Below, piece by piece: positions 8,685-19,787 of a DNA stretch of 64,000 nt. The notes under the pieces were generated by a model. It did no database searches and was not told where the DNA came from. It worked only from the letters and a program-made list of their open reading frames with translations. The DNA lies in NCBI GenBank assembly GCA_025456205.1, contig JALOLA010000006.1:1-64000 (forward strand). The letters run 5' to 3'. The DNA comes from Acidobacteriota bacterium. GTDB lineage: Bacteria > Acidobacteriota > Aminicenantia > UBA2199. Positions within the stretch are counted from its first letter, which is position 1. Each line of letters starts with the position of its first letter. The translations under genes were made by a program, and so were the position numbers.

Positions 8685-9224
8685 CTATTTCAATTTGATC
8701 AGGTCGGACGTGACCATGCCGTAGATGATGCGCGAGGTGTCGTAGATGTTGACGCCGCATTCCCGCGAGATCTCGTTGATGCTCTTCTTGCCGTCGATCT
8801 TGGCGATGATCACCCATTCCATGGTCGACAGCGAGATCTTGCGCCGCTCCTGGCGGTCGATGGAGCTGAACTCGGGGATGGCGTCGATGGAGCCGATCTT
8901 CTTGCGCAGCAGTTTCCACTCGTCGATGCGCCGCGCCGCTTCCATCAGCAGCGAAGTGATGGGGCGGATGACGCTGCTGCCGGTGTCGAAGGCCCCTTCC
9001 TCGAAGACGAACTCGCCGTCGTCCCAGGAGATGACGGTGAAAATGGCGTCCTCGCCCTTGTATTCCTCGACCTCGGCGTGGACGATCTCGCCGGCTTTCA
9101 GGTAGATCGCTCCCTTCTGGCCGTTGGCGCGGGAGAGGGCGAAACGCCCGGTCTGCTTGGAATTGGACACCAGCTGCATGATGTCGGCCAGGTTGATCGA
9201 ACTCAGTGATCCTTTTAAACTCAT
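8685..9224 (-). CDS. DUF4388 domain protein
   Basis: The N-terminal ~100 residues match the DUF4388/PatA-N type: GSLSSINLADIMQLVSNSKQ, then GAIYLKAGEIVHAEV and FTVISWDDGEFVFE. This family is common in signalling proteins of gliding or twitching bacteria. Residues 105-179 form a helical, winged-helix-like tail (KSINEISRECGVNIYDTSRI). No receiver domain or other output domain is fused. It probably acts as a cytoplasmic adaptor, but the partner is unknown. Expressed alone from an AT-rich promoter region; convergent with acpS. Confidence 0.8.
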   Translation of the reverse strand: MSLKGSLSSINLADIMQLVSNSKQTGRFALSRANGQKGAIYLKAGEIVHAEVEEYKGEDAIFTVISWDDGEFVFEEGAFDTGSSVIRPITSLLMEAARRIDEWKLLRKKIGSIDAIPEFSSIDRQERRKISLSTMEWVIIAKIDGKKSINEISRECGVNIYDTSRIIYGMVTSDLIKLK

Positions 9225-9259
9225 GATTTCACTTCTTTTTTAAACAATTTTGAATCTAA

Positions 9260-9288
9260 ATAGTATAAAGATTTCTTGCATTTGTCAA
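9260..9288 (-). promoter_or_regulatory. Promoter of the DUF4388 gene
   Basis: On the minus strand consensus TTGACA (9288-9283) is followed by TACTAT (9265-9260) at 17 bp, or TATACT (9267-9262) at 15 bp. The leader to the ATG at 9224 is about 30 nt. Confidence 0.7.
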
Positions 9289-9332
9289 GTTTGCCGCCAA
9301 AAGCGAAAAACCGGGCCGCCCCCGGCTCTAGG

Positions 9333-9361
9333 TTTACTCGCGGCGCGGTTTTTCCTATAAT
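9333..9361 (+). promoter_or_regulatory. Promoter of ligA, leaderless architecture
   Basis: TTTACT (9333-9338), 17-bp spacer, consensus TATAAT (9356-9361). Only six bases separate the -10 box from the ligA ATG (9368), so the expected transcription start falls on or next to the start codon. No Shine-Dalgarno is possible. Confidence 0.8.
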
Positions 9362-9367
9362 GGCCCC

Positions 9368-11443
9368 ATGGAACCCCGCAAGCGCATGGAATACCTGGCC
9401 GGCGAACTGCTGCGCCACCAGCACCTCTACTACGTCCTGGCCCGCCCCGAGGTCAGCGATGCCGAGTACGACCGGCTGCTGGACGAGCTGCTGCAGCTGG
9501 AGATGCGCTTCCCCCAGTACGCCAGCGCCAACTCCCCGAGCCGCCGCGTCGGTTCCGACCTGGACAACAGCTTCCCCGAGCGGCCGCACGCGGTGCCGGT
9601 GCTCAGCCTGGACAAGCTCTACCAGCCGCAGGAGGCGGCGCAATGGCTGCGCAAGACCGCCGCGGCCTGCGGCAACGAGCCCGGCTTCACGGTCGAGGAA
9701 AAGATCGACGGCGCCTCCATCGTGCTGTACTACGACCGCGGCGAGCTGCAATACGCCCTGACGCGGGGCAACGGGCTGGTGGGCAACGATGTCAGCGCCA
9801 ACGTGCGCACCATCGGCCAGGTGCCCCTGCGCATCGCCGAGACCTCCTCCCTGGCCGTGCGCGGGGAGATCTACATCACGCGCGGGGACTTCGCCGCGTT
9901 CAACGCCGGCCTGCCCGAGAAGTACGCCAACCCGCGCAACCTGGCCGCCGGCTCGCTGCGCAACCTCAAGTCGGCGCTGGCCGCCCGCGTGCCCCTGAAT
10001 TTCTTCGCCTACGAGGGCTTTTTCCCGGCCGGCCGTGAAGGCCGTCCCGGGGAAAGCTCCGGCAGGGACCACCTGGAGATCCTGCACCGGCTGGCCGGGC
10101 TCGGCTTCCGCGTCCATCCACGGCCGGGTTTCTTCTGCGACAGCGAAGCGCGGCGTGAACGGGCGCTGCAACTGTTCCCCGAGGCCACGGTCGCGCCGCT
10201 CTCCGCGGTGGAGGATCACCTGCGCCGGCTGGGCGAGGCCCGCGCCTCCGTGCCCTACGACATCGACGGCCTGGTGATCAAGCTGGTGGAAATGGACATG
10301 CGCCAGGAACTCGGCTTCACCACCCACCACCCGCGCTGGGCCATGGCCTACAAGTTCGACTCGCCGCAGGCGCGCAGCGAGCTGCTCGACGTGCAGGTGC
10401 AGGTGGGGCGCAACGGCCGGGTGACGCCGGTGGCCGTACTCAAGCCGGTGCAGCTCTCCGGCAGCACCGTCACCCGCGCCACCCTGCACAACCAGGACTA
10501 TATCGACATGCTGGAGCTGGGCATCGGCGACCAGGTCGGCATTTCCAAGCGCGGCGACGTCATCCCGGCCGTCGAGGAGGTGCTGGACAAGAGCGTGGCG
10601 TCGCCTTCCGTGTACCGCCTGCCGGAGAACTGTCCTTTCTGCGCGACGCGGCTGGTCAAGGAGGGGGCGCACCATTTCTGCCGCAACGAGGAGTGCCCGG
10701 AACGGCGGCGGCGGGCGCTGTCCTATTTCTGCGCCAGGGAGCAGATGGACATCGAGACCCTGGGCGAGAAGACGATCGCCTTCCTGTTCGCCAGGGGCTG
10801 GGTGCGCACTGTGCCCGACATCTACAGCTTCGACGTCGAGCGCCTGCATGGCGAAGAGGGCTTCAAGGAAAGAAAGATCGCCCGCATCCGCGCCAGCGTG
10901 GAGGCGAGCAGGAAGCAGCCTTTCGCCCGCGTGCTGGCCGCGCTGGGCTTCGAGGGCGTGGCCGCGGCCGTCGTCGCCGCCCTGATCGCCCACGGCTTCG
11001 ATGACATCGACAAGATCATCGCCGCGGCCGCCAGGAACGACTGGCAGGCCTTCGCCGCCGTCGAGGGCATCGGCGAGGCCACGGCGCGCCAGCTGGTCGG
11101 CCATTTCAGCGCTCCTGCCAACCTTGAAACCATCGCCCGTTTGCGCGCGGCCGGACTGCAGTTCCGCGCCGAGGGCGCGGCGCCAGAACGGGTCGACGAC
11201 TCGCTCGTTGGCCAGGTCTGGGTGATCACCGGCTCCTTCGCGCGCTTCAACCCGCGTTCGCTGGCGGCCGACGAGATCCGCAAGCGCGGCGGCCGGGTCG
11301 CGGAAAGCGTCACGGCGCGCACCACCCACCTGCTGGCCGGCGCCAGCGCCGGCTCCAAGCTGGCCAAGGCCGAAAAGCTCGGCGTCGCCGTCGTCAGCGA
11401 GGACGAATTCCTGTCGCTGCTGCGAAAGAACCAGACGAAATAA
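9368..11443 (+). CDS. ligA: NAD-dependent DNA ligase LigA
   Basis: Seals nicks in duplex DNA using NAD+ during replication and repair. The 691-residue protein has the family's full domain order: Ia domain, adenylation domain with the nucleophile lysine in EEKIDGAS (K112), OB fold (VQVQVGRNGRVTPVAVLKPV), Zn finger (CPFC with CRNEEC), helix-hairpin-helix repeats, and a C-terminal BRCT domain (residues ~612-691, VWVITGSFARFNPRSLAADEI). The start is fixed by a -10 box six bases upstream and homology of the first residues. The OsmC-like gene follows after 14 nt. Confidence 0.97.
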   Translation: MEPRKRMEYLAGELLRHQHLYYVLARPEVSDAEYDRLLDELLQLEMRFPQYASANSPSRRVGSDLDNSFPERPHAVPVLSLDKLYQPQEAAQWLRKTAAACGNEPGFTVEEKIDGASIVLYYDRGELQYALTRGNGLVGNDVSANVRTIGQVPLRIAETSSLAVRGEIYITRGDFAAFNAGLPEKYANPRNLAAGSLRNLKSALAARVPLNFFAYEGFFPAGREGRPGESSGRDHLEILHRLAGLGFRVHPRPGFFCDSEARRERALQLFPEATVAPLSAVEDHLRRLGEARASVPYDIDGLVIKLVEMDMRQELGFTTHHPRWAMAYKFDSPQARSELLDVQVQVGRNGRVTPVAVLKPVQLSGSTVTRATLHNQDYIDMLELGIGDQVGISKRGDVIPAVEEVLDKSVASPSVYRLPENCPFCATRLVKEGAHHFCRNEECPERRRRALSYFCAREQMDIETLGEKTIAFLFARGWVRTVPDIYSFDVERLHGEEGFKERKIARIRASVEASRKQPFARVLAALGFEGVAAAVVAALIAHGFDDIDKIIAAAARNDWQAFAAVEGIGEATARQLVGHFSAPANLETIARLRAAGLQFRAEGAAPERVDDSLVGQVWVITGSFARFNPRSLAADEIRKRGGRVAESVTARTTHLLAGASAGSKLAKAEKLGVAVVSEDEFLSLLRKNQTK

Positions 11444-11457
11444 ATTTGGAGGAAGCC

Positions 11458-11886
11458 ATGGATGCACCCGTTTCGGTGACCGTCGACCTGGTGAACGACA
11501 AGGTGCGCTTCAACGGCTCGACCCGCGACCTGCCCGTTGTCAGCGCCGATTATTTCCCCCCGCTGGGCGATGGGCAGGGCTATACCGGCCTGGAGCTGCT
11601 GCTGCTGAGCCTGGCCGCCTGCAGCGCCACGGCGATCGTTCCCATGCTGCGGCGCATGAACAAGACCGTCGCCGCTTTCCGTGTCATTGCCTCGGGGCGG
11701 CGCCGCACCCAGCATCCGACCAGCTTCGAAACGATCGCCATCGAGTTCGTGCTGACCTCGCCGGATGCCGCGCTCGCCGACCTGCAGAAGGTAGCGCGCA
11801 TGGCCGAGGAGAGCATCTGCCCGGTATGGGCCATGCTCAAGAGCAACGTGGAGATCGTCCCGGCCTTCAAGATCGTCGCCGGCTGA
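11458..11886 (+). CDS. OsmC/Ohr-family protein
   Basis: OsmC-fold thiol peroxidase-like protein of 142 residues. The two family cysteines are visible: LLSLAACSATAIV and EESICPVWAML. By family knowledge they reduce organic hydroperoxides, though this 'YhfA/OsmC-like' branch is less well defined. I start at the second methionine (11458), seven bases after GGAGG, rather than the track start at 11446. Downstream of ligA by 14 nt and probably co-transcribed; convergent with the sulfatase-like gene. Confidence 0.85.
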   Translation: MDAPVSVTVDLVNDKVRFNGSTRDLPVVSADYFPPLGDGQGYTGLELLLLSLAACSATAIVPMLRRMNKTVAAFRVIASGRRRTQHPTSFETIAIEFVLTSPDAALADLQKVARMAEESICPVWAMLKSNVEIVPAFKIVAG

Positions 11887-11893
11887 GCCGCGA

Positions 11894-13333
11894 TCAGGAG
11901 TTCGGCAGCAGCGGATAGCCGCCGCCGAAATAGAGGTTGAAGACCAGGCGGAAATTGTTGCGGGGAGACAGCGATGCAACGACCGTTTCCGGGGGTGCCC
12001 CCGGGAGATGGAGGGCGTTGAGCACGCTGAGCTTCTCCGCCGGCGGCACCCGGTTGCCCTGGCGCCGGGAGCCGCGATAGCCATGGTCCGACTGCAGCAG
12101 GATCACCGGCGGCCGTCGCGATCTCTCCAGGATGGCGTCCACGGTTTCCAGCATGCGGCGGTTGACGTACTCGTATTGGGCCAGGTAGCGGCTCGGGTCG
12201 GAATGGTCCCAGATGAGCCCGGGGTCCGCGCTGCCGCCGTCGGCCGTGAAAACGAATGGCTCGTGCGGTGAAAGGAGGTGGACGAAGACGAACTTGGGGC
12301 CCGGTTCCGCCGCGATGGCGGGTAGCTCCGCGAACACCTGCAGGACGCGCTGCCGGTAGTAGGGGAGCAGGTCGGTCTCGCGCCGCTGCCACATGTCGGG
12401 AAGGACGCGCAGCAGGGAGCGCTCGAACAGCGCCCGGTAGAAATCGTCAAAAAAGATCGATGCCCGGGACAGGTCGTAATGGATGCGCCGGTCGGCCGCC
12501 TCCAGGAAAAGGTGCTCCATGCAGGCGAAATCGACGACGCGGTAGCCCCGGTTTTTCAGCATGGCGACGACCTGGCTGCGGCGGACGGCCTTTGCCGGAT
12601 CGGCGTTCCCGGGAAGTCGTCCCAGGTTCAGGATGTCGGCGATGGCCGGCTCGGTCATGGCGAAGCGCGCCCGGCTTTTTTCAGCTACGGCAAAACTACG
12701 CCGGCGCAGTCCGTCGACAAAGGGAACCGGGTCGTAGCCGAACAGGCGCTGAGCCGATGCCGGCGAAGCGTATTCGTCCAGGATGAAGCAATAGATGTCA
12801 GGGAGGACTACCGCCGCAGTCCGGGCCGGCGGGGAAATCGGCTCGCCGCCGCCGGAGGCTGCTGCCAGGGATCCCGCGACATGAGCAATTATACCGGCGG
12901 CGTTCCACGCCAGCAGCGCCAGCACCGCGACGCCCAGGATGCGGTTGGCGGCGGAGAACGACGAGCGGGAGCGGGACAGGGCAACCGCGAGCAGGGTCCA
13001 GGCGGCGACGGGAAAAAACAGAGCGAGCGCGTGGGCTGCGGGCGGCGCGAGGTCCGGGGGCAGCAGGCCGGCGATCTCCCCGTAATAGAGTCCGTAGAAG
13101 TGGAACAGCACCAGGAAGAGAAAAAGGGCCAGCGCCCGTTTTTCAAGTCGGGCGGAAACCAGCCGGGTGAGGGGCCAGGCGGCGAAGCCTATGCCCAGGG
13201 CCGCGATCGCCGCCCAGAGCGCCTGGGCCCATGAGACCTCGCGGATGTTGCGCAGATAGAGATGCAGGACGGGATAGAGGCTGAACAGGAAGGGATAGAG
13301 AAGGAGGCGCGGGCGAACTTCTGCTGCGCTCAC
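11894..13333 (-). CDS. Membrane-anchored sulfatase/phosphoethanolamine-transferase-like protein
   Basis: The N-terminal ~185 residues hold about five hydrophobic helices. The C-terminal ~290 residues look like an alkaline-phosphatase-superfamily domain: metal-binding DIYCFILDEY, candidate threonine nucleophile in RFAMTEP, VFVHLLSPHEPF, and SDHGYRG. Such proteins hydrolyse sulfate or transfer phospho groups onto envelope glycans; the substrate cannot be told. I start at GTG 13333, which overlaps the miaB stop as GTGA. The track's start at 13498 only reads through miaB. Third gene of recN-miaB-this. Confidence 0.78.
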   Translation of the reverse strand: MSAAEVRPRLLLYPFLFSLYPVLHLYLRNIREVSWAQALWAAIAALGIGFAAWPLTRLVSARLEKRALALFLFLVLFHFYGLYYGEIAGLLPPDLAPPAAHALALFFPVAAWTLLAVALSRSRSSFSAANRILGVAVLALLAWNAAGIIAHVAGSLAAASGGGEPISPPARTAAVVLPDIYCFILDEYASPASAQRLFGYDPVPFVDGLRRRSFAVAEKSRARFAMTEPAIADILNLGRLPGNADPAKAVRRSQVVAMLKNRGYRVVDFACMEHLFLEAADRRIHYDLSRASIFFDDFYRALFERSLLRVLPDMWQRRETDLLPYYRQRVLQVFAELPAIAAEPGPKFVFVHLLSPHEPFVFTADGGSADPGLIWDHSDPSRYLAQYEYVNRRMLETVDAILERSRRPPVILLQSDHGYRGSRRQGNRVPPAEKLSVLNALHLPGAPPETVVASLSPRNNFRLVFNLYFGGGYPLLPNS

Positions 13334-14621
13334 GGGGCCGATGGCGGGGTCTCCTCGCCGCGCAGCGAATGGGGGCCGGCGCCGGTGATCCTCACCCGCC
13401 TGAACTCGCCGACCGCGGCATGCGAAGCGAAGTTGACCACGCGGTAGCTTTCGCTGCGGCCGATCATCTCGCCGGATTTTTTCGGGTGCTCTTCGCATGC
13501 CAGCACATCGATCTCTTTCCCGAGCAGGCGGCGGTTGTTCTTCAGCTGGATGGCGGCCTGCAGCTCCTGGAGCGCGTACAGCCGCTCCCTGACCCGCTGC
13601 GCGGGAGCGCCGGCGGCCAGGGCGGCAGCCTTGGTATGCGGCCGCGGCGAATAGATGAAGGAAAAGACCGACTCGTATTCCACCTCCCTCAGCAGGGAGA
13701 GGGTGAGCTGGAAGTCGCGCTCGCTCTCGCCGGGGAAGCCGACGATGAAATCGGAGCTGAATTTCATTTCGGGCATGGCGCGGCGAAAGGCGCGCACGAT
13801 CGCCAGGTATTGGGCGCGGGTATAGACGCGGTTCATCAATTTCAGGACGCGCGTCGACCCCGACTGGGCCGGGAAGTGGATGTGGCGGGCGATGTTGCGG
13901 TTCCCGGCCATGACCTGCACCAGCTCCGGCTCGTGATAGCCGGGGTAGGAGGTGATGAAGCGGATCCAGGGCAGCGGCAGGCGGGCGAGGCGGCGCAGCA
14001 GCTCGGGGAAGCCCGCGCGCCCTCCCGGATCGCGCCAGTGGTTGACGTTCTGGCCCAGCAGCACGATCTCCTTGAAGCCGCTGGCCGCGAGGGTTTCGGC
14101 CTCGCGCACGATGGCGGCCATGGGGCGGTGCTTCTCGCGGCCGCGGGTGAAGGGGACGATGCAGTAGGAGCAGAAATTGTCGCAGCCCTCCATGATCGAG
14201 ACATAGCCGGTGACGGCGCTGCTGCGGGCGCGGGCGGCGGGGACCAGCTCCTGCCAGCGGCGGCTGAAGCCCGCGGCGACCGCGGGGCGGCCGCCAGCCT
14301 GCAGTTCGTCGATGATGTCGCCGATGCGGTAGAACTGGTGGGTGCCGACCACATAGTCCACCCTGGCCTTTCTGGCGAAAAGGGCCTCCCTTTCGGACTG
14401 GGCCACGCAGCCGGCGATGATGATCTTTCTGGAGGCCGGGAAGCGGCCTACATAGGAGAAGATCTTTTCCTGCGGCTTGGCGCGCACGGCGCAGCTGTTG
14501 ACGATGATAACGTCGGCCTGTTCTTCGGCGGCCGTGCTCATGCCCCTGGCTTCCAGCAGGTGGCGGATCTTCTCCGAGTCGTTGACGTTCATCTGGCAGC
14601 CGAAGGTCTTGATGAAAAAAG

Positions 14622-14625
<4 letters not shown>
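13330..14625 (-). CDS. miaB: tRNA-2-methylthio-N6-dimethylallyladenosine synthase MiaB
   Basis: Radical-SAM methylthiotransferase that converts i6A37 to ms2i6A37 in tRNAs reading UNN codons. The 431-residue protein has the UPF0004 domain (TFGCQMNVNDSE, NSCAVRAKPQEK, AGCVAQSE), the radical-SAM cluster motif EGCDNFCSYCIVPFTRG and a C-terminal TRAM-like domain. Its ATG overlaps the recN stop (ATGA) and its stop overlaps the next gene's GTG, so all three are translationally coupled. Confidence 0.95.
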
Positions 14626-16244
<1,619 letters not shown>

Positions 16245-16336
16245 CGCATCACGATATCCGCGAAAGCCGCCGCGCCGTTGCCATCATCCGTTCTCCTTGC
16301 CTTGAAAAATATACGTGAAACGGCGGGGGAAGTCAA

Positions 16337-16366
16337 ATGACGCGCATGGGCGAAACATGCTATACT
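16337..16366 (+). promoter_or_regulatory. Promoter of the 16374 membrane gene, leaderless architecture
   Basis: ATGACG (16337-16342), 18-bp spacer and TATACT (16361-16366). The ATG is seven bases after the -10 box, leaving no room for a leader. Confidence 0.65.
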
Positions 16367-16373
16367 GGCGGGG

Positions 16374-18206
16374 ATGGGCAAGCTAAACCTGCGCGCGCTC
16401 CTTTCGGCCTCGGCCGTGATCCTCACCCTGAACCTGCTCTTTTTCAACTACAGCCAGCACGTGATCGTGCCGTTGCTGGCGGCCCTGCTCCTGCTGTACG
16501 CCCTCGTCGGCCTTGGGGATGCCCTGGCCGCGGCGTTCAGGGTGGAAGGGCCGGGTCTTCTGGAAAAGGCGGGTTTGGGGTTGATGGCGGCCAGCGCCTA
16601 TTTCTTCGTGATCGGCTATTTCCGGCTGCTGGGTGGCTGGACCGTCCTCCTGTTCCTGGCCGGCTCCCTGGCCGTCGCCGTCTGGAGGACAGCCCGCCGC
16701 CCTCTGGCGGGCGACGGCTTCGCCGGGCTGAAATCGTTCTTTTCCCGGCCGCTGGGCGAATTCGCCCCGTTCCTCCTGCCCCTGGTCTACGCGGCGCTGC
16801 CCCCGACGTTCTACGACTCGCTGGTCTACCACCTCGGCATCCCCAACCTCTATCTGCAGAGCGGCGGCTTCGTGGCCATGCCGCAGTTCGTTTTCGCCAA
16901 TACCTTCATCTATTACGAGATCGCGCTCATTCCCGCCGTCTTTCTCGGCGACATGGCGCCGCGGCTGTTCCACTTTTTTCTTGGCACGCTGTTCGTGCTG
17001 GCCGTGGCCGACGAGGCGGCGGCCTCCTGGGGCGTGCGCCGGAAGCTGAATCTGGTTCTGGCGCTGGTCTCGCTGCCGATGACGCTGTTCCTGCTGGCCA
17101 CCTGCAAGAACGACCTGGCCGGCGCCATGTTCATCTTCCTGGCCCTGCAGCGCTTCCGGCGCGGGGACTGGAAGTTGTCGGCCGCTTTCTGGGGCTTCGC
17201 CGTGGGGGTCAAGATCTTCAACCTGCTGCCGCTGGCAGTCTTCGCGCTGTTCGCCTTCAAGCCCTGGAAAAGGGCCGACCTGCGCAAGCTGGCGCTCACG
17301 GCCCTGATCGTGGTCCTGGCCGTGTCGCCGCTGCTGGTCAAGAACCTGCGCTTCACCGGCAACCCGTTCTTTCCGTTCCTTTACGAGGCTTTCCCTTCCG
17401 ACCATTGGGACGGCGATCGCTTCCGTTTCATGCAGGACGACGTGGGGGCGATGGCGCGCGCGCCCGCCGACGCGCTGCGCCTGCCCTACGACCTGTCCTT
17501 TTTCAATCACGGCTACGGCGGGCTGGTGGGGCCCCTGTTCCTGGTGTTCCTGCCTTTCCTGCTGCTGGGTCCGCTCAGGGAGCGGAAGTGGCTTTTCTGG
17601 GCGCTGCTGGTCCTGGCCCTGGCGCCGTTCTTCACGGCCAGCCTGCGCTTCGTCTATGTCGCGTTCGTGGTGCTGGCGATCTTCGCTACGCGGGCATATG
17701 AGACGGCGGGCGGCCGGCTGCTCAAGGCGGTCTTTCACCTGTTGATCGCGATGAATTTCATCATGGGCTTCGCCATGCTTGAAAAATTCTACCAGGCCCA
17801 TTCCCTGCTGGGCGGCACGTATTCGCCCGAGCAGTACCGCGAGCGCTTCTTTCCCGCCTACCCGGCGATCGCCTACGTCAACCGGGCGGCGCCGCCCGGG
17901 GCGCAGGTGCTGGTCGTCGGCGAGACCCGCAACTTTTTCCTGAAAAGGCCCTACCGGCTCTCCTCGGCCCTGGATCACTGCATCGTGAAGAAATACCTGG
18001 GCGAAGGCCGCGGCGCGCCTGAATTCTTCGCCGCCATCCGGAGCGACGGCTTTTCCTGGCTGCTGGTCAATTTCAGCGAGCTGGAGCGCCTGCAGGCGGA
18101 ATACGCCATCCTGACCGCCGCGGAGAAGGAGCGCCTGCTCTACTTCCTGAGCATGCGGGCGCCGGTTTTCCGCCAGGGCGCGACAAGCGTATATCGCCTC
18201 GACTGA
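16374..18206 (+). CDS. Polytopic membrane protein, GT-C glycosyltransferase-like
   Basis: A 610-residue protein with about a dozen hydrophobic helices. The first long loop carries DSLVYHLGIPNLYLQSGG, resembling the acidic, histidine-bearing loop of ArnT/PMT-type GT-C transferases that use lipid-linked sugars. The last ~110 residues (from about residue 500) form a soluble domain (VLVVGETRNFFLKRPYRLSS). It lies beside the glycan region but on the opposite strand. The function as lipid-linked sugar transferase is inference. It is similar in plan to the 47601 gene. Confidence 0.7.
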   Translation: MGKLNLRALLSASAVILTLNLLFFNYSQHVIVPLLAALLLLYALVGLGDALAAAFRVEGPGLLEKAGLGLMAASAYFFVIGYFRLLGGWTVLLFLAGSLAVAVWRTARRPLAGDGFAGLKSFFSRPLGEFAPFLLPLVYAALPPTFYDSLVYHLGIPNLYLQSGGFVAMPQFVFANTFIYYEIALIPAVFLGDMAPRLFHFFLGTLFVLAVADEAAASWGVRRKLNLVLALVSLPMTLFLLATCKNDLAGAMFIFLALQRFRRGDWKLSAAFWGFAVGVKIFNLLPLAVFALFAFKPWKRADLRKLALTALIVVLAVSPLLVKNLRFTGNPFFPFLYEAFPSDHWDGDRFRFMQDDVGAMARAPADALRLPYDLSFFNHGYGGLVGPLFLVFLPFLLLGPLRERKWLFWALLVLALAPFFTASLRFVYVAFVVLAIFATRAYETAGGRLLKAVFHLLIAMNFIMGFAMLEKFYQAHSLLGGTYSPEQYRERFFPAYPAIAYVNRAAPPGAQVLVVGETRNFFLKRPYRLSSALDHCIVKKYLGEGRGAPEFFAAIRSDGFSWLLVNFSELERLQAEYAILTAAEKERLLYFLSMRAPVFRQGATSVYRLD

Positions 18207-18245
18207 AGCTCCGCCGGCAGCGCTGAAAGGGAGGCGATGAAAGGA

Positions 18246-18962
18246 TCAGCCGGCGACGGCGACGGCGATCAGGCTCTGGCCGAGCGGCGGCCGCAACAGG
18301 CGTGACTCGAGCGCGTGCTGCAGCGGGAAAACAAAGCGGTCGAAGAAGCGCACGGCCACCGGGTCGAGGCCATGGCGGCGCAGCAGGCGGAAATTCCACC
18401 ACCAGGCGAAATAGCCGGCCAGGTTGAAATAGGACAGGCGCTCCACGCGGAAGCCGGCCCCCTCGAGCTTGGCCCGCAGCTCGCCGCGGCGGTAGCGGCG
18501 ACAATGGCCGAAATCGCGGTCGATCGTCCCGAAGATCTCCGGCCGCGCCGGGACGAAGAGGCAAAGCGCCCCATGGCGCCCGGCCAGGCGGGCGCGGTAG
18601 GCGGCCAGTTCCTGCCCGTCCCCGGGGATATGCTCCAGGACGTTGACGCTGAGGATGGCGTCGAACGGCCGGTCCGCGGGAACGGACGTGATCGTGCCCT
18701 GGATGAGCTCGAGGCGCGGGAACAACCCGCGCAGGCGCTCGGCGAAGCGCGGGTCGGGCTCCAGGGCGACGAGGCCCGTGATGCCGGGCTGGCGCAGGAG
18801 GAGGGCGGTGAACTGGCCGGCGCCGGCGCCGGCCTCCAGGACGCTGCCGCGCAGCCGGGAGCGGAACTCGGCGAGCACGGCAGCGCGATAGTGGACGGCG
18901 CTCTGCAGCGCGGCGAATTCGAAGTCCGCCGCGCGGGCCGGCTGGCTGGGCGGGGCGCTCAT
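18246..18962 (-). CDS. SAM-dependent methyltransferase, class I
   Basis: The 238-residue protein shows motif I VLEAGAGAGQFT, then LVALEPDPRF, a motif-II-like DAILSVNVLEHI and a hydrophobic C-terminal region (SYFNLAGYFAWWWNF). Such methyltransferases commonly modify glycans or lipids; the substrate is unknown. The start (18962) overlaps the stop of the GT2 gene as ATGA; the track's longer frame merely reads through that gene. It probably acts with the upstream GT2 protein. Confidence 0.85.
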   Translation of the reverse strand: MSAPPSQPARAADFEFAALQSAVHYRAAVLAEFRSRLRGSVLEAGAGAGQFTALLLRQPGITGLVALEPDPRFAERLRGLFPRLELIQGTITSVPADRPFDAILSVNVLEHIPGDGQELAAYRARLAGRHGALCLFVPARPEIFGTIDRDFGHCRRYRRGELRAKLEGAGFRVERLSYFNLAGYFAWWWNFRLLRRHGLDPVAVRFFDRFVFPLQHALESRLLRPPLGQSLIAVAVAG

Positions 18963-19693
18963 CGCCGCTTGAGAAAATTGTACTTGACGATGCACCAGAC
19001 GGCGCGCACGCCGTCCTTCCAGCCGATCTTCTTGCCTTCGGCGTAGGTGCGCCCGTAATAGGAGACGGGCACCTCGTAGATGCGCACGCCGAGCCGGGCG
19101 ACCTTGGCCGTGACCTCGGGCTCGAAGCCGAAGCGGTCCTCGCGCAGATCGATCTTCTGGATCACCTCGCGGCGGAAGATCTTGTAGCACGTCTCCAGGT
19201 CGGTGAGGTTGATGTTGGTGGCCATGTTCGACAGCGAGGTCAGGAACCTGTTGCCCACGGCGTGCCAGTAATAAAGCACCCTCTGGGCGTAGGCGCCCTT
19301 GAATCGCGAGCCGAAGACCACGTCGGCGCGCCCGGCGAGCAGCGGGGCCAGGAGCAAATAATACTCGGCCGGGTCATATTCCAGGTCGGCGTCCTGAACG
19401 ATGACATAGGGAGCGGTGGCCTGCCTGAACCCAAGGCGCAGGGCCGCCCCCTTGCCCCGATTGGCTTCCTGCAGGAACAGGCGGATGCGCGGCTCCTTGC
19501 GCGCCAGGCGCTCCAGGATCCCGCGCGTGCCGTCCCCGGAGCCGTCGTCGACGATGATCAGCTCCTGCACGGGCCGCTGCGCCAGCACGGCGGCGACCGA
19601 CTGCTCCACGGTGGCGGCCTCGTTGAAGACGGGCATCACCACCGAGAGGCAGGGGGCGATGTCGGCGTTCTGGTCAATGCGCTGCATGTTCAT
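18959..19693 (-). CDS. Family 2 glycosyltransferase, dolichyl-phosphate-sugar synthase-like
   Basis: Transfers a sugar from a nucleotide donor, probably to polyprenyl phosphate at the membrane. The 244-residue protein has the GT-A features LSVVMPVFNEAATV, LIIVDDGSGDGT, and the DxD-type QDADLEYDP, then SRFKGAY and the C-terminal TYAEGKKIGWKDG of the DPM1/DPG synthase group. The start is ambiguous between ATG 19693 and ATG 19687. A TACAAT box just upstream (4 or 10 nt away) points to a leaderless or nearly leaderless mRNA. Confidence 0.88.
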   Translation of the reverse strand: MNMQRIDQNADIAPCLSVVMPVFNEAATVEQSVAAVLAQRPVQELIIVDDGSGDGTRGILERLARKEPRIRLFLQEANRGKGAALRLGFRQATAPYVIVQDADLEYDPAEYYLLLAPLLAGRADVVFGSRFKGAYAQRVLYYWHAVGNRFLTSLSNMATNINLTDLETCYKIFRREVIQKIDLREDRFGFEPEVTAKVARLGVRIYEVPVSYYGRTYAEGKKIGWKDGVRAVWCIVKYNFLKRR

Positions 19694-19697
19694 GCGG

Positions 19698-19726
19698 ATT
19701 GTAAAGGGCTGGGCGGGAAAACACAA
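19698..19726 (-). promoter_or_regulatory. Probable promoter of the GT2-methyltransferase pair
   Basis: On the minus strand TTGTGT (19726-19721), 17-bp spacer, TACAAT (19703-19698). The first ATG is 4 nt and the second 10 nt downstream. Confidence 0.5.
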
Positions 19727-19787
19727 GCCCGGCGCATCCAGGCTACAAGGAGGCAGGGAAGGATGGCGCCGGCAGGGGGGGGCGACT

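Noticed and set aside
9221-11467. 748-residue minus-strand ORF opposite ligA
   Set aside because: Shadow of ligA; low-complexity composition and no domain.
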